Program-made: the position numbers and the translations under genes | Notes under the pieces: generated by a model | Seen by the model: the letters and a program-made list of their open reading frames with translations, nothing else | What the model was told of the DNA's origin: nothing | Databases searched by the model: none | In this document: piece by piece, positions 22,732 to 37,133 of the stretch | How positions within the stretch are numbered: position 1 is the stretch's first letter | How the letters are laid out: each line of letters opens with the position of its first letter | Assembly: GCF_963678635.1 (NCBI RefSeq) | Contig: NC_087067.1 | Coordinates: forward strand, 34,012,401 to 34,076,400 | Reading direction: 5' to 3' | From: Symsagittifera roscoffensis | Taxonomy: Eukaryota; Xenacoelomorpha; Acoela; Convolutidae | DNA: 64,000 bases

Positions 22732-23891
22732 ATTTGAGTTACTCCGCTTTCACTTATATCCTTACTAGCATATGTCTATGTACATTAGTTTTAAAACACT
22801 CGCCCTCGCGCGAGAGTAAAAATATGCTCTTATACCATGTAAAATTTTGCACGCTCACGTTATAATTTATGCATTTCAAACAAAATTTTGAAAATTGACA
22901 TTGTTTGGAATTTTTTTGACCCAATGTGTTAAATGGCCAAATCGGCTGGTCAAAACCTATGGAGCGTGTACAAGGTGCCTTGAATGACCATTTATGGCAT
23001 GATAGCCGCACATTCACTGTAAGTGGCATATGAATGGATACCAGCCAGGATACTGTCAGTTGCTTTTAGCCTAATTGTTGTGATAAACTTATTAAATAGG
23101 TAAGTATTCAAATCTATTTGATAAGTTTTCTTTGAATGCACTCTGCGACAGCGGAGGGCAGCCCAATTCTCTTAAAAAATGCAAGAAAAAAAATTGCACT
23201 AACTTAAAAGTTAGCTTTTAGGCCAATTTTCGTCCAAAATGGCCGAAATTCGGGTCCCCCCAAATTTTCAACTGATGATTACTCCACGTACACTTAAGCT
23301 ACAAACGTCGTTTTGGGCTCGTTGGAATCGTCCTGAGCTATAATTTATGAAACAAGATGAAAAAAATGATGTTTCAACGAAAAAAACCAAAAATTTTGAA
23401 AATTTCATTTTTTGCACCACGCTCGATTAGGCTTAACTTTTTGGCATCACCGAGATTTCAAAAGCTTATAACTTTGTGTTGGACCGACGAAATTGGTTCA
23501 TTTTCTCAGTCCCCCAAGATTTGACCATGATCTTATGATCCAAATAATAAAATTTGAAAATTTTAAAATTTTTGGGCAAGTTATGGCCGTTCGCGCAATT
23601 CACCAGGCTCGATTGGGCTTAACTTTTTGACATCACCGAAATTCAAAAGGCTATAACTCAAAGACCCCAAAAGTTATCTCCAATATTTTTGGCCTATCAG
23701 CAGCTGATTGTACACAAAATTGATACTGCAAAAGAAATTTTTCGGTTTTCTGTTGTTTTGACCAAAATTTGACCCATTGAAAATTTTTGCACCACGCTCG
23801 ATTAGGCTTAACTTTTTGACATCACCGAACTTTAAACAGCAATAACTCTTAGCGTATAAAAGTAAAAGAGATACTTTTGCTTTAAATAAAA

Positions 23892-24009
23892 GCCTACAAC
23901 ACCTGGTGTTCCCAGGCGGTCTCCCATCCAAGTACTAACCAGGCCCAATGTTGCTTAACTTCGGTGATCGGACGAGAACCGGTGCATTCAACATGGTATG
24001 GTCGTAGGC
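23892..24009 (-). rRNA. 5S ribosomal RNA gene, copy 19
   Basis: Standard length; 5'-side G/A site is A. The 5'-side spacer has a private A-to-T change at 24390 in stem II of the splice-donor element. Confidence 0.98.
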
Positions 24010-25169
24010 ATTTGAGTTACTCCGCTTTCACTTATATCCTTACTAGCATATGTCTATGTACATTAGTTTTAAAACACTCGCCCTCGCGCGAGAGTAAAAA
24101 TATGCTCTTATACCATGTAAAATTTTGCACGCTCACGTTATAATTTATGCATTTCAAACAAAATTTTGAAAATTGACATTGTTTGGAATTTTTTTGACCC
24201 AATGTGTTAAATGGCCAAATCGGCTGGTCAAAACCTATGGAGCGTGTACAAGGTGCCTTGAATGACCATTTATGGCATGATAGCCGCACATTCACTGTAA
24301 GTGGCATATGAATGGATACCAGCCAGGATACTGTCAGTTGCTTTTAGCCTAATTGTTGTGATAAACTTATTAAATAGGTAAGTATTCAATTCTATTTGAT
24401 AAGTTTTCTTTGAATGCACTCTGCGACAGCGGAGGGCAGCCCAATTCTCTTAAAAAATGCAAGAAAAAAAATTGCACTAACTTAAAAGTTAGCTTTTAGG
24501 CCAATTTTCGTCCAAAATGGCCGAAATTCGGGTCCCCCCAAATTTTCAACTGATGATTACTCCACGTACACTTAAGCTACAAACGTCGTTTTGGGCTCGT
24601 TGGAATCGTCCTGAGCTATAATTTATGAAACAAGATGAAAAAAATGATGTTTCAACGAAAAAAACCAAAAATTTTGAAAATTTCATTTTTTGCACCACGC
24701 TCGATTAGGCTTAACTTTTTGGCATCACCGAGATTTCAAAAGCTTATAACTTTGTGTTGGACCGACGAAATTGGTTCATTTTCTCAGTCCCCCAAGATTT
24801 GACCATGATCTTATGATCCAAATAATAAAATTTGAAAATTTTAAAATTTTTGGGCAAGTTATGGCCGTTCGCGCAATTCACCAGGCTCGATTGGGCTTAA
24901 CTTTTTGACATCACCGAAATTCAAAAGGCTATAACTCAAAGACCCCAAAAGTTATCTCCAATATTTTTGGCCTATCAGCAGCTGATTGTACACAAAATTG
25001 ATACTGCAAAAGAAATTTTTCGGTTTTCTGTTGTTTTGACCAAAATTTGACCCATTGAAAATTTTTGCACCACGCTCGATTAGGCTTAACTTTTTGACAT
25101 CACCGAACTTTAAACAGCAATAACTCTTAGCGTATAAAAGTAAAAGAGATACTTTTGCTTTAAATAAAA

Positions 25170-25287
25170 GCCTACAACACCTGGTGTTCCCAGGCGGTCT
25201 CCCATCCAAGTACTAACCAGGCCCAATGTTGCTTAACTTCGGTGATCGGACGAGAACCGGTGCATTCAACATGGTATGGTCGTAGGC
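25170..25287 (-). rRNA. 5S ribosomal RNA gene, copy 20
   Basis: Standard length; 5'-side G/A site is A. Its 5'-side spacer has two private changes, C-to-T at 25755 and G-to-A at 25935. Confidence 0.98.
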
Positions 25288-26447
25288 ATTTGAGTTACTC
25301 CGCTTTCACTTATATCCTTACTAGCATATGTCTATGTACATTAGTTTTAAAACACTCGCCCTCGCGCGAGAGTAAAAATATGCTCTTATACCATGTAAAA
25401 TTTTGCACGCTCACGTTATAATTTATGCATTTCAAACAAAATTTTGAAAATTGACATTGTTTGGAATTTTTTTGACCCAATGTGTTAAATGGCCAAATCG
25501 GCTGGTCAAAACCTATGGAGCGTGTACAAGGTGCCTTGAATGACCATTTATGGCATGATAGCCGCACATTCACTGTAAGTGGCATATGAATGGATACCAG
25601 CCAGGATACTGTCAGTTGCTTTTAGCCTAATTGTTGTGATAAACTTATTAAATAGGTAAGTATTCAAATCTATTTGATAAGTTTTCTTTGAATGCACTCT
25701 GCGACAGCGGAGGGCAGCCCAATTCTCTTAAAAAATGCAAGAAAAAAAATTGCATTAACTTAAAAGTTAGCTTTTAGGCCAATTTTCGTCCAAAATGGCC
25801 GAAATTCGGGTCCCCCCAAATTTTCAACTGATGATTACTCCACGTACACTTAAGCTACAAACGTCGTTTTGGGCTCGTTGGAATCGTCCTGAGCTATAAT
25901 TTATGAAACAAGATGAAAAAAATGATGTTTCAACAAAAAAAACCAAAAATTTTGAAAATTTCATTTTTTGCACCACGCTCGATTAGGCTTAACTTTTTGG
26001 CATCACCGAGATTTCAAAAGCTTATAACTTTGTGTTGGACCGACGAAATTGGTTCATTTTCTCAGTCCCCCAAGATTTGACCATGATCTTATGATCCAAA
26101 TAATAAAATTTGAAAATTTTAAAATTTTTGGGCAAGTTATGGCCGTTCGCGCAATTCACCAGGCTCGATTGGGCTTAACTTTTTGACATCACCGAAATTC
26201 AAAAGGCTATAACTCAAAGACCCCAAAAGTTATCTCCAATATTTTTGGCCTATCAGCAGCTGATTGTACACAAAATTGATACTGCAAAAGAAATTTTTCG
26301 GTTTTCTGTTGTTTTGACCAAAATTTGACCCATTGAAAATTTTTGCACCACGCTCGATTAGGCTTAACTTTTTGACATCACCGAACTTTAAACAGCAATA
26401 ACTCTTAGCGTATAAAAGTAAAAGAGATACTTTTGCTTTAAATAAAA

Positions 26448-26565
26448 GCCTACAACACCTGGTGTTCCCAGGCGGTCTCCCATCCAAGTACTAACCAGGC
26501 CCAATGTTGCTTAACTTCGGTGATCGGACGAGAACCGGTGCATTCAACATGGTATGGTCGTAGGC
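26448..26565 (-). rRNA. 5S ribosomal RNA gene, copy 21
   Basis: Standard length on the 3' side; 5'-side G/A site is A. The 5'-side spacer has one extra A in a homopolymer near 27214. Confidence 0.98.
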
Positions 26566-27726
26566 ATTTGAGTTACTCCGCTTTCACTTATATCCTTACT
26601 AGCATATGTCTATGTACATTAGTTTTAAAACACTCGCCCTCGCGCGAGAGTAAAAATATGCTCTTATACCATGTAAAATTTTGCACGCTCACGTTATAAT
26701 TTATGCATTTCAAACAAAATTTTGAAAATTGACATTGTTTGGAATTTTTTTGACCCAATGTGTTAAATGGCCAAATCGGCTGGTCAAAACCTATGGAGCG
26801 TGTACAAGGTGCCTTGAATGACCATTTATGGCATGATAGCCGCACATTCACTGTAAGTGGCATATGAATGGATACCAGCCAGGATACTGTCAGTTGCTTT
26901 TAGCCTAATTGTTGTGATAAACTTATTAAATAGGTAAGTATTCAAATCTATTTGATAAGTTTTCTTTGAATGCACTCTGCGACAGCGGAGGGCAGCCCAA
27001 TTCTCTTAAAAAATGCAAGAAAAAAAATTGCACTAACTTAAAAGTTAGCTTTTAGGCCAATTTTCGTCCAAAATGGCCGAAATTCGGGTCCCCCCAAATT
27101 TTCAACTGATGATTACTCCACGTACACTTAAGCTACAAACGTCGTTTTGGGCTCGTTGGAATCGTCCTGAGCTATAATTTATGAAACAAGATGAAAAAAA
27201 TGATGTTTCAACGAAAAAAAACCAAAAATTTTGAAAATTTCATTTTTTGCACCACGCTCGATTAGGCTTAACTTTTTGGCATCACCGAGATTTCAAAAGC
27301 TTATAACTTTGTGTTGGACCGACGAAATTGGTTCATTTTCTCAGTCCCCCAAGATTTGACCATGATCTTATGATCCAAGTAATAAAATTTGAAAATTTTA
27401 AAATTTTTGGGCAAGTTATGGCCGTTCGCGCAATTCACCAGGCTCGATTGGGCTTAACTTTTTGACATCACCGAAATTCAAAAGGCTATAACTCAAAGAC
27501 CCCAAAAGTTATCTCCAATATTTTTGGCCTATCAGCAGCTGATTGTACACAAAATTGATACTGCAAAAGAAATTTTTCGGTTTTCTGTTGTTTTGACCAA
27601 AATTTGACCCATTGAAAATTTTTGCACCACGCTCGATTAGGCTTAACTTTTTGACATCACCGAACTTTAAACAGCAATAACTCTTAGCGTATAAAAGTAA
27701 AAGAGATACTTTTGCTTTAAATAAAA

Positions 27727-27844
27727 GCCTACAACACCTGGTGTTCCCAGGCGGTCTCCCATCCAAGTACTAACCAGGCCCAATGTTGCTTAACTTCGGT
27801 GATCGGACGAGAACCGGTGCATTCAACATGGTATGGTCGTAGGC
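27727..27844 (-). rRNA. 5S ribosomal RNA gene, copy 22
   Basis: 1279 bp from copy 21. A/G site is G (27379), isolated from the other G units; 5'-side G/A site is G. Confidence 0.98.
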
Positions 27845-29004
27845 ATTTGAGTTACTCCGCTTTCACTTATATCCTTACTAGCATATGTCTATGTACATTA
27901 GTTTTAAAACACTCGCCCTCGCGCGAGAGTAAAAATATGCTCTTATACCATGTAAAATTTTGCACGCTCACGTTATAATTTATGCATTTCAAACAAAATT
28001 TTGAAAATTGACATTGTTTGGAATTTTTTTGGCCCAATGTGTTAAATGGCCAAATCGGCTGGTCAAAACCTATGGAGCGTGTACAAGGTGCCTTGAATGA
28101 CCATTTATGGCATGATAGCCGCACATTCACTGTAAGTGGCATATGAATGGATACCAGCCAGGATACTGTCAGTTGCTTTTAGCCTAATTGTTGTGATAAA
28201 CTTATTAAATAGGTAAGTATTCAAATCTATTTGATAAGTTTTCTTTGAATGCACTCTGCGACAGCGGAGGGCAGCCCAATTCTCTTAAAAAATGCAAGAA
28301 AAAAAATTGCACTAACTTAAAAGTTAGCTTTTAGGCCAATTTTCGTCCAAAATGGCCGAAATTCGGGTCCCCCCAAATTTTCAACTGATGATTACTCCAC
28401 GTACACTTAAGCTACAAACGTCGTTTTGGGCTCGTTGGAATCGTCCTGAGCTATAATTTATGAAACAAGATGAAAAAAATGATGTTTCAACGAAAAAAAC
28501 CAAAAATTTTGAAAATTTCATTTTTTGCACCACGCTCGATTAGGCTTAACTTTTTGGCATCACCGAGATTTCAAAAGCTTATAACTTTGTGTTGGACCGA
28601 CGAAATTGGTTCATTTTCTCAGTCCCCCAAGATTTGACCATGATCTTATGATCCAAATAATAAAATTTGAAAATTTTAAAATTTTTGGGCAAGTTATGGC
28701 CGTTCGCGCAATTCACCAGGCTCGATTGGGCTTAACTTTTTGACATCACCGAAATTCAAAAGGCTATAACTCAAAGACCCCAAAAGTTATCTCCAATATT
28801 TTTGGCCTATCAGCAGCTGATTGTACACAAAATTGATACTGCAAAAGAAATTTTTCGGTTTTCTGTTGTTTTGACCAAAATTTGACCCATTGAAAATTTT
28901 TGCACCACGCTCGATTAGGCTTAACTTTTTGACATCACCGAACTTTAAACAGCAATAACTCTTAGCGTATAAAAGTAAAAGAGATACTTTTGCTTTAAAT
29001 AAAA

Positions 29005-29122
29005 GCCTACAACACCTGGTGTTCCCAGGCGGTCTCCCATCCAAGTACTAACCAGGCCCAATGTTGCTTAACTTCGGTGATCGGACGAGAACCGGTGCAT
29101 TCAACATGGTATGGTCGTAGGC
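29005..29122 (-). rRNA. 5S ribosomal RNA gene, copy 23
   Basis: Standard length; 5'-side G/A site is G. The 5'-side spacer has the T-to-G change at 29595 that recurs only near copy 41. Confidence 0.98.
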
Positions 29123-30282
29123 ATTTGAGTTACTCCGCTTTCACTTATATCCTTACTAGCATATGTCTATGTACATTAGTTTTAAAACACTCGCCCTCGC
29201 GCGAGAGTAAAAATATGCTCTTATACCATGTAAAATTTTGCACGCTCACGTTATAATTTATGCATTTCAAACAAAATTTTGAAAATTGACATTGTTTGGA
29301 ATTTTTTTGGCCCAATGTGTTAAATGGCCAAATCGGCTGGTCAAAACCTATGGAGCGTGTACAAGGTGCCTTGAATGACCATTTATGGCATGATAGCCGC
29401 ACATTCACTGTAAGTGGCATATGAATGGATACCAGCCAGGATACTGTCAGTTGCTTTTAGCCTAATTGTTGTGATAAACTTATTAAATAGGTAAGTATTC
29501 AAATCTATTTGATAAGTTTTCTTTGAATGCACTCTGCGACAGCGGAGGGCAGCCCAATTCTCTTAAAAAATGCAAGAAAAAAAATTGCACTAACGTAAAA
29601 GTTAGCTTTTAGGCCAATTTTCGTCCAAAATGGCCGAAATTCGGGTCCCCCCAAATTTTCAACTGATGATTACTCCACGTACACTTAAGCTACAAACGTC
29701 GTTTTGGGCTCGTTGGAATCGTCCTGAGCTATAATTTATGAAACAAGATGAAAAAAATGATGTTTCAACGAAAAAAACCAAAAATTTTGAAAATTTCATT
29801 TTTTGCACCACGCTCGATTAGGCTTAACTTTTTGGCATCACCGAGATTTCAAAAGCTTATAACTTTGTGTTGGACCGACGAAATTGGTTCATTTTCTCAG
29901 TCCCCCAAGATTTGACCATGATCTTATGATCCAAATAATAAAATTTGAAAATTTTAAAATTTTTGGGCAAGTTATGGCCGTTCGCGCAATTCACCAGGCT
30001 CGATTGGGCTTAACTTTTTGACATCACCGAAATTCAAAAGGCTATAACTCAAAGACCCCAAAAGTTATCTCCAATATTTTTGGCCTATCAGCAGCTGATT
30101 GTACACAAAATTGATACTGCAAAAGAAATTTTTCGGTTTTCTGTTGTTTTGACCAAAATTTGACCCATTGAAAATTTTTGCACCACGCTCGATTAGGCTT
30201 AACTTTTTGACATCACCGAACTTTAAACAGCAATAACTCTTAGCGTATAAAAGTAAAAGAGATACTTTTGCTTTAAATAAAA

Positions 30283-30400
30283 GCCTACAACACCTGGTGT
30301 TCCCAGGCGGTCTCCCATCCAAGTACTAACCAGGCCCAATGTTGCTTAACTTCGGTGATCGGACGAGAACCGGTGCATTCAACATGGTATGGTCGTAGGC
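30283..30400 (-). rRNA. 5S ribosomal RNA gene, copy 24
   Basis: Standard length; 5'-side G/A site is G. Confidence 0.98.
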
Positions 30401-31560
30401 ATTTGAGTTACTCCGCTTTCACTTATATCCTTACTAGCATATGTCTATGTACATTAGTTTTAAAACACTCGCCCTCGCGCGAGAGTAAAAATATGCTCTT
30501 ATACCATGTAAAATTTTGCACGCTCACGTTATAATTTATGCATTTCAAACAAAATTTTGAAAATTGACATTGTTTGGAATTTTTTTGGCCCAATGTGTTA
30601 AATGGCCAAATCGGCTGGTCAAAACCTATGGAGCGTGTACAAGGTGCCTTGAATGACCATTTATGGCATGATAGCCGCACATTCACTGTAAGTGGCATAT
30701 GAATGGATACCAGCCAGGATACTGTCAGTTGCTTTTAGCCTAATTGTTGTGATAAACTTATTAAATAGGTAAGTATTCAAATCTATTTGATAAGTTTTCT
30801 TTGAATGCACTCTGCGACAGCGGAGGGCAGCCCAATTCTCTTAAAAAATGCAAGAAAAAAAATTGCACTAACTTAAAAGTTAGCTTTTAGGCCAATTTTC
30901 GTCCAAAATGGCCGAAATTCGGGTCCCCCCAAATTTTCAACTGATGATTACTCCACGTACACTTAAGCTACAAACGTCGTTTTGGGCTCGTTGGAATCGT
31001 CCTGAGCTATAATTTATGAAACAAGATGAAAAAAATGATGTTTCAACGAAAAAAACCAAAAATTTTGAAAATTTCATTTTTTGCACCACGCTCGATTAGG
31101 CTTAACTTTTTGGCATCACCGAGATTTCAAAAGCTTATAACTTTGTGTTGGACCGACGAAATTGGTTCATTTTCTCAGTCCCCCAAGATTTGACCATGAT
31201 CTTATGATCCAAATAATAAAATTTGAAAATTTTAAAATTTTTGGGCAAGTTATGGCCGTTCGCGCAATTCACCAGGCTCGATTGGGCTTAACTTTTTGAC
31301 ATCACCGAAATTCAAAAGGCTATAACTCAAAGACCCCAAAAGTTATCTCCAATATTTTTGGCCTATCAGCAGCTGATTGTACACAAAATTGATACTGCAA
31401 AAGAAATTTTTCGGTTTTCTGTTGTTTTGACCAAAATTTGACCCATTGAAAATTTTTGCACCACGCTCGATTAGGCTTAACTTTTTGACATCACCGAACT
31501 TTAAACAGCAATAACTCTTAGCGTATAAAAGTAAAAGAGATACTTTTGCTTTAAATAAAA

Positions 31561-31678
31561 GCCTACAACACCTGGTGTTCCCAGGCGGTCTCCCATCCAA
31601 GTACTAACCAGGCCCAATGTTGCTTAACTTCGGTGATCGGACGAGAACCGGTGCATTCAACATGGTATGGTCGTAGGC
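31561..31678 (-). rRNA. 5S ribosomal RNA gene, copy 25
   Basis: Standard length; 5'-side G/A site is A. Confidence 0.98.
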
Positions 31679-32838
31679 ATTTGAGTTACTCCGCTTTCAC
31701 TTATATCCTTACTAGCATATGTCTATGTACATTAGTTTTAAAACACTCGCCCTCGCGCGAGAGTAAAAATATGCTCTTATACCATGTAAAATTTTGCACG
31801 CTCACGTTATAATTTATGCATTTCAAACAAAATTTTGAAAATTGACATTGTTTGGAATTTTTTTGACCCAATGTGTTAAATGGCCAAATCGGCTGGTCAA
31901 AACCTATGGAGCGTGTACAAGGTGCCTTGAATGACCATTTATGGCATGATAGCCGCACATTCACTGTAAGTGGCATATGAATGGATACCAGCCAGGATAC
32001 TGTCAGTTGCTTTTAGCCTAATTGTTGTGATAAACTTATTAAATAGGTAAGTATTCAAATCTATTTGATAAGTTTTCTTTGAATGCACTCTGCGACAGCG
32101 GAGGGCAGCCCAATTCTCTTAAAAAATGCAAGAAAAAAAATTGCACTAACTTAAAAGTTAGCTTTTAGGCCAATTTTCGTCCAAAATGGCCGAAATTCGG
32201 GTCCCCCCAAATTTTCAACTGATGATTACTCCACGTACACTTAAGCTACAAACGTCGTTTTGGGCTCGTTGGAATCGTCCTGAGCTATAATTTATGAAAC
32301 AAGATGAAAAAAATGATGTTTCAACGAAAAAAACCAAAAATTTTGAAAATTTCATTTTTTGCACCACGCTCGATTAGGCTTAACTTTTTGGCATCACCGA
32401 GATTTCAAAAGCTTATAACTTTGTGTTGGACCGACGAAATTGGTTCATTTTCTCAGTCCCCCAAGATTTGACCATGATCTTATGATCCAAATAATAAAAT
32501 TTGAAAATTTTAAAATTTTTGGGCAAGTTATGGCCGTTCGCGCAATTCACCAGGCTCGATTGGGCTTAACTTTTTGACATCACCGAAATTCAAAAGGCTA
32601 TAACTCAAAGACCCCAAAAGTTATCTCCAATATTTTTGGCCTATCAGCAGCTGATTGTACACAAAATTGATACTGCAAAAGAAATTTTTCGGTTTTCTGT
32701 TGTTTTGACCAAAATTTGACCCATTGAAAATTTTTGCACCACGCTCGATTAGGCTTAACTTTTTGACATCACCGAACTTTAAACAGCAATAACTCTTAGC
32801 GTATAAAAGTAAAAGAGATACTTTTGCTTTAAATAAAA

Positions 32839-32956
32839 GCCTACAACACCTGGTGTTCCCAGGCGGTCTCCCATCCAAGTACTAACCAGGCCCAATGTTG
32901 CTTAACTTCGGTGATCGGACGAGAACCGGTGCATTCAACATGGTATGGTCGTAGGC
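32839..32956 (-). rRNA. 5S ribosomal RNA gene, copy 26
   Basis: Standard length; 5'-side G/A site is A. Confidence 0.98.
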
Positions 32957-34116
32957 ATTTGAGTTACTCCGCTTTCACTTATATCCTTACTAGCATATGT
33001 CTATGTACATTAGTTTTAAAACACTCGCCCTCGCGCGAGAGTAAAAATATGCTCTTATACCATGTAAAATTTTGCACGCTCACGTTATAATTTATGCATT
33101 TCAAACAAAATTTTGAAAATTGACATTGTTTGGAATTTTTTTGACCCAATGTGTTAAATGGCCAAATCGGCTGGTCAAAACCTATGGAGCGTGTACAAGG
33201 TGCCTTGAATGACCATTTATGGCATGATAGCCGCACATTCACTGTAAGTGGCATATGAATGGATACCAGCCAGGATACTGTCAGTTGCTTTTAGCCTAAT
33301 TGTTGTGATAAACTTATTAAATAGGTAAGTATTCAAATCTATTTGATAAGTTTTCTTTGAATGCACTCTGCGACAGCGGAGGGCAGCCCAATTCTCTTAA
33401 AAAATGCAAGAAAAAAAATTGCACTAACTTAAAAGTTAGCTTTTAGGCCAATTTTCGTCCAAAATGGCCGAAATTCGGGTCCCCCCAAATTTTCAACTGA
33501 TGATTACTCCACGTACACTTAAGCTACAAACGTCGTTTTGGGCTCGTTGGAATCGTCCTGAGCTATAATTTATGAAACAAGATGAAAAAAATGATGTTTC
33601 AACGAAAAAAACCAAAAATTTTGAAAATTTCATTTTTTGCACCACGCTCGATTAGGCTTAACTTTTTGGCATCACCGAGATTTCAAAAGCTTATAACTTT
33701 GTGTTGGACCGACGAAATTGGTTCATTTTCTCAGTCCCCCAAGATTTGACCATGATCTTATGATCCAAATAATAAAATTTGAAAATTTTAAAATTTTTGG
33801 GCAAGTTATGGCCGTTCGCGCAATTCACCAGGCTCGATTGGGCTTAACTTTTTGACATCACCGAAATTCAAAAGGCTATAACTCAAAGACCCCAAAAGTT
33901 ATCTCCAATATTTTTGGCCTATCAGCAGCTGATTGTACACAAAATTGATACTGCAAAAGAAATTTTTCGGTTTTCTGTTGTTTTGACCAAAATTTGACCC
34001 ATTGAAAATTTTTGCACCACGCTCGATTAGGCTTAACTTTTTGACATCACCGAACTTTAAACAGCAATAACTCTTAGCGTATAAAAGTAAAAGAGATACT
34101 TTTGCTTTAAATAAAA

Positions 34117-34234
34117 GCCTACAACACCTGGTGTTCCCAGGCGGTCTCCCATCCAAGTACTAACCAGGCCCAATGTTGCTTAACTTCGGTGATCGGACGA
34201 GAACCGGTGCATTCAACATGGTATGGTCGTAGGC
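34117..34234 (-). rRNA. 5S ribosomal RNA gene, copy 27
   Basis: Standard length; 5'-side G/A site is G, the first of nine consecutive G units (27-35). Confidence 0.98.
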
Positions 34235-35394
34235 ATTTGAGTTACTCCGCTTTCACTTATATCCTTACTAGCATATGTCTATGTACATTAGTTTTAAAAC
34301 ACTCGCCCTCGCGCGAGAGTAAAAATATGCTCTTATACCATGTAAAATTTTGCACGCTCACGTTATAATTTATGCATTTCAAACAAAATTTTGAAAATTG
34401 ACATTGTTTGGAATTTTTTTGGCCCAATGTGTTAAATGGCCAAATCGGCTGGTCAAAACCTATGGAGCGTGTACAAGGTGCCTTGAATGACCATTTATGG
34501 CATGATAGCCGCACATTCACTGTAAGTGGCATATGAATGGATACCAGCCAGGATACTGTCAGTTGCTTTTAGCCTAATTGTTGTGATAAACTTATTAAAT
34601 AGGTAAGTATTCAAATCTATTTGATAAGTTTTCTTTGAATGCACTCTGCGACAGCGGAGGGCAGCCCAATTCTCTTAAAAAATGCAAGAAAAAAAATTGC
34701 ACTAACTTAAAAGTTAGCTTTTAGGCCAATTTTCGTCCAAAATGGCCGAAATTCGGGTCCCCCCAAATTTTCAACTGATGATTACTCCACGTACACTTAA
34801 GCTACAAACGTCGTTTTGGGCTCGTTGGAATCGTCCTGAGCTATAATTTATGAAACAAGATGAAAAAAATGATGTTTCAACGAAAAAAACCAAAAATTTT
34901 GAAAATTTCATTTTTTGCACCACGCTCGATTAGGCTTAACTTTTTGGCATCACCGAGATTTCAAAAGCTTATAACTTTGTGTTGGACCGACGAAATTGGT
35001 TCATTTTCTCAGTCCCCCAAGATTTGACCATGATCTTATGATCCAAATAATAAAATTTGAAAATTTTAAAATTTTTGGGCAAGTTATGGCCGTTCGCGCA
35101 ATTCACCAGGCTCGATTGGGCTTAACTTTTTGACATCACCGAAATTCAAAAGGCTATAACTCAAAGACCCCAAAAGTTATCTCCAATATTTTTGGCCTAT
35201 CAGCAGCTGATTGTACACAAAATTGATACTGCAAAAGAAATTTTTCGGTTTTCTGTTGTTTTGACCAAAATTTGACCCATTGAAAATTTTTGCACCACGC
35301 TCGATTAGGCTTAACTTTTTGACATCACCGAACTTTAAACAGCAATAACTCTTAGCGTATAAAAGTAAAAGAGATACTTTTGCTTTAAATAAAA

Positions 35395-35512
35395 GCCTAC
35401 AACACCTGGTGTTCCCAGGCGGTCTCCCATCCAAGTACTAACCAGGCCCAATGTTGCTTAACTTCGGTGATCGGACGAGAACCGGTGCATTCAACATGGT
35501 ATGGTCGTAGGC
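35395..35512 (-). rRNA. 5S ribosomal RNA gene, copy 28
   Basis: Gene standard; 5'-side G/A site is G. The 5'-side spacer is the first with the 65-bp deletion (junction after 35919). Confidence 0.98.
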
Positions 35513-35918
35513 ATTTGAGTTACTCCGCTTTCACTTATATCCTTACTAGCATATGTCTATGTACATTAGTTTTAAAACACTCGCCCTCGCGCGAGAGTAA
35601 AAATATGCTCTTATACCATGTAAAATTTTGCACGCTCACGTTATAATTTATGCATTTCAAACAAAATTTTGAAAATTGACATTGTTTGGAATTTTTTTGG
35701 CCCAATGTGTTAAATGGCCAAATCGGCTGGTCAAAACCTATGGAGCGTGTACAAGGTGCCTTGAATGACCATTTATGGCATGATAGCCGCACATTCACTG
35801 TAAGTGGCATATGAATGGATACCAGCCAGGATACTGTCAGTTGCTTTTAGCCTAATTGTTGTGATAAACTTATTAAATAGGTAAGTATTCAAATCTATTT
35901 GATAAGTTTTCTTTGAAT

Positions 35919-35920
35919 GT
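35919..35920. other. 65-bp deletion junction, spacer 28-29
   Basis: CTTTGAATG is joined to TTAAAAGTTAG. The missing 65 bp comprise stem III (CTCTGC/GCGGAG) of the splice-donor element and the whole 23-bp hairpin. The donor and stems I and II remain. Confidence 0.93.
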
Positions 35921-36607
35921 TAAAAGTTAGCTTTTAGGCCAATTTTCGTCCAAAATGGCCGAAATTCGGGTCCCCCCAAATTTTCAACTGATGATTACTC
36001 CACGTACACTTAAGCTACAAACGTCGTTTTGGGCTCGTTGGAATCGTCCTGAGCTATAATTTATGAAACAAGATGAAAAAAATGATGTTTCAACGAAAAA
36101 AACCAAAAATTTTGAAAATTTCATTTTTTGCACCACGCTCGATTAGGCTTAACTTTTTGGCATCACCGAGATTTCAAAAGCTTATAACTTTGTGTTGGAC
36201 CGACGAAATTGGTTCATTTTCTCAGTCCCCCAAGATTTGACCATGATCTTATGATCCAAATAATAAAATTTGAAAATTTTAAAATTTTTGGGCAAGTTAT
36301 GGCCGTTCGCGCAATTCACCAGGCTCGATTGGGCTTAACTTTTTGACATCACCGAAATTCAAAAGGCTATAACTCAAAGACCCCAAAAGTTATCTCCAAT
36401 ATTTTTGGCCTATCAGCAGCTGATTGTACACAAAATTGATACTGCAAAAGAAATTTTTCGGTTTTCTGTTGTTTTGACCAAAATTTGACCCATTGAAAAT
36501 TTTTGCACCACGCTCGATTAGGCTTAACTTTTTGACATCACCGAACTTTAAACAGCAATAACTCTTAGCGTATAAAAGTAAAAGAGATACTTTTGCTTTA
36601 AATAAAA

Positions 36608-36725
36608 GCCTACAACACCTGGTGTTCCCAGGCGGTCTCCCATCCAAGTACTAACCAGGCCCAATGTTGCTTAACTTCGGTGATCGGACGAGAACCGGTG
36701 CATTCAACATGGTATGGTCGTAGGC
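36608..36725 (-). rRNA. 5S ribosomal RNA gene, copy 29
   Basis: 1213 bp from copies 28 and 30: flanked on both sides by spacers with the same 65-bp deletion. 5'-side G/A site is G. Confidence 0.98.
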
Positions 36726-37131
36726 ATTTGAGTTACTCCGCTTTCACTTATATCCTTACTAGCATATGTCTATGTACATTAGTTTTAAAACACTCGCCCT
36801 CGCGCGAGAGTAAAAATATGCTCTTATACCATGTAAAATTTTGCACGCTCACGTTATAATTTATGCATTTCAAACAAAATTTTGAAAATTGACATTGTTT
36901 GGAATTTTTTTGGCCCAATGTGTTAAATGGCCAAATCGGCTGGTCAAAACCTATGGAGCGTGTACAAGGTGCCTTGAATGACCATTTATGGCATGATAGC
37001 CGCACATTCACTGTAAGTGGCATATGAATGGATACCAGCCAGGATACTGTCAGTTGCTTTTAGCCTAATTGTTGTGATAAACTTATTAAATAGGTAAGTA
37101 TTCAAATCTATTTGATAAGTTTTCTTTGAAT

Positions 37132-37133
37132 GT
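37132..37133. other. 65-bp deletion junction, spacer 29-30
   Basis: Identical junction to the one at 35919, in the next unit. The two arose by duplication or conversion of one event. Confidence 0.93.
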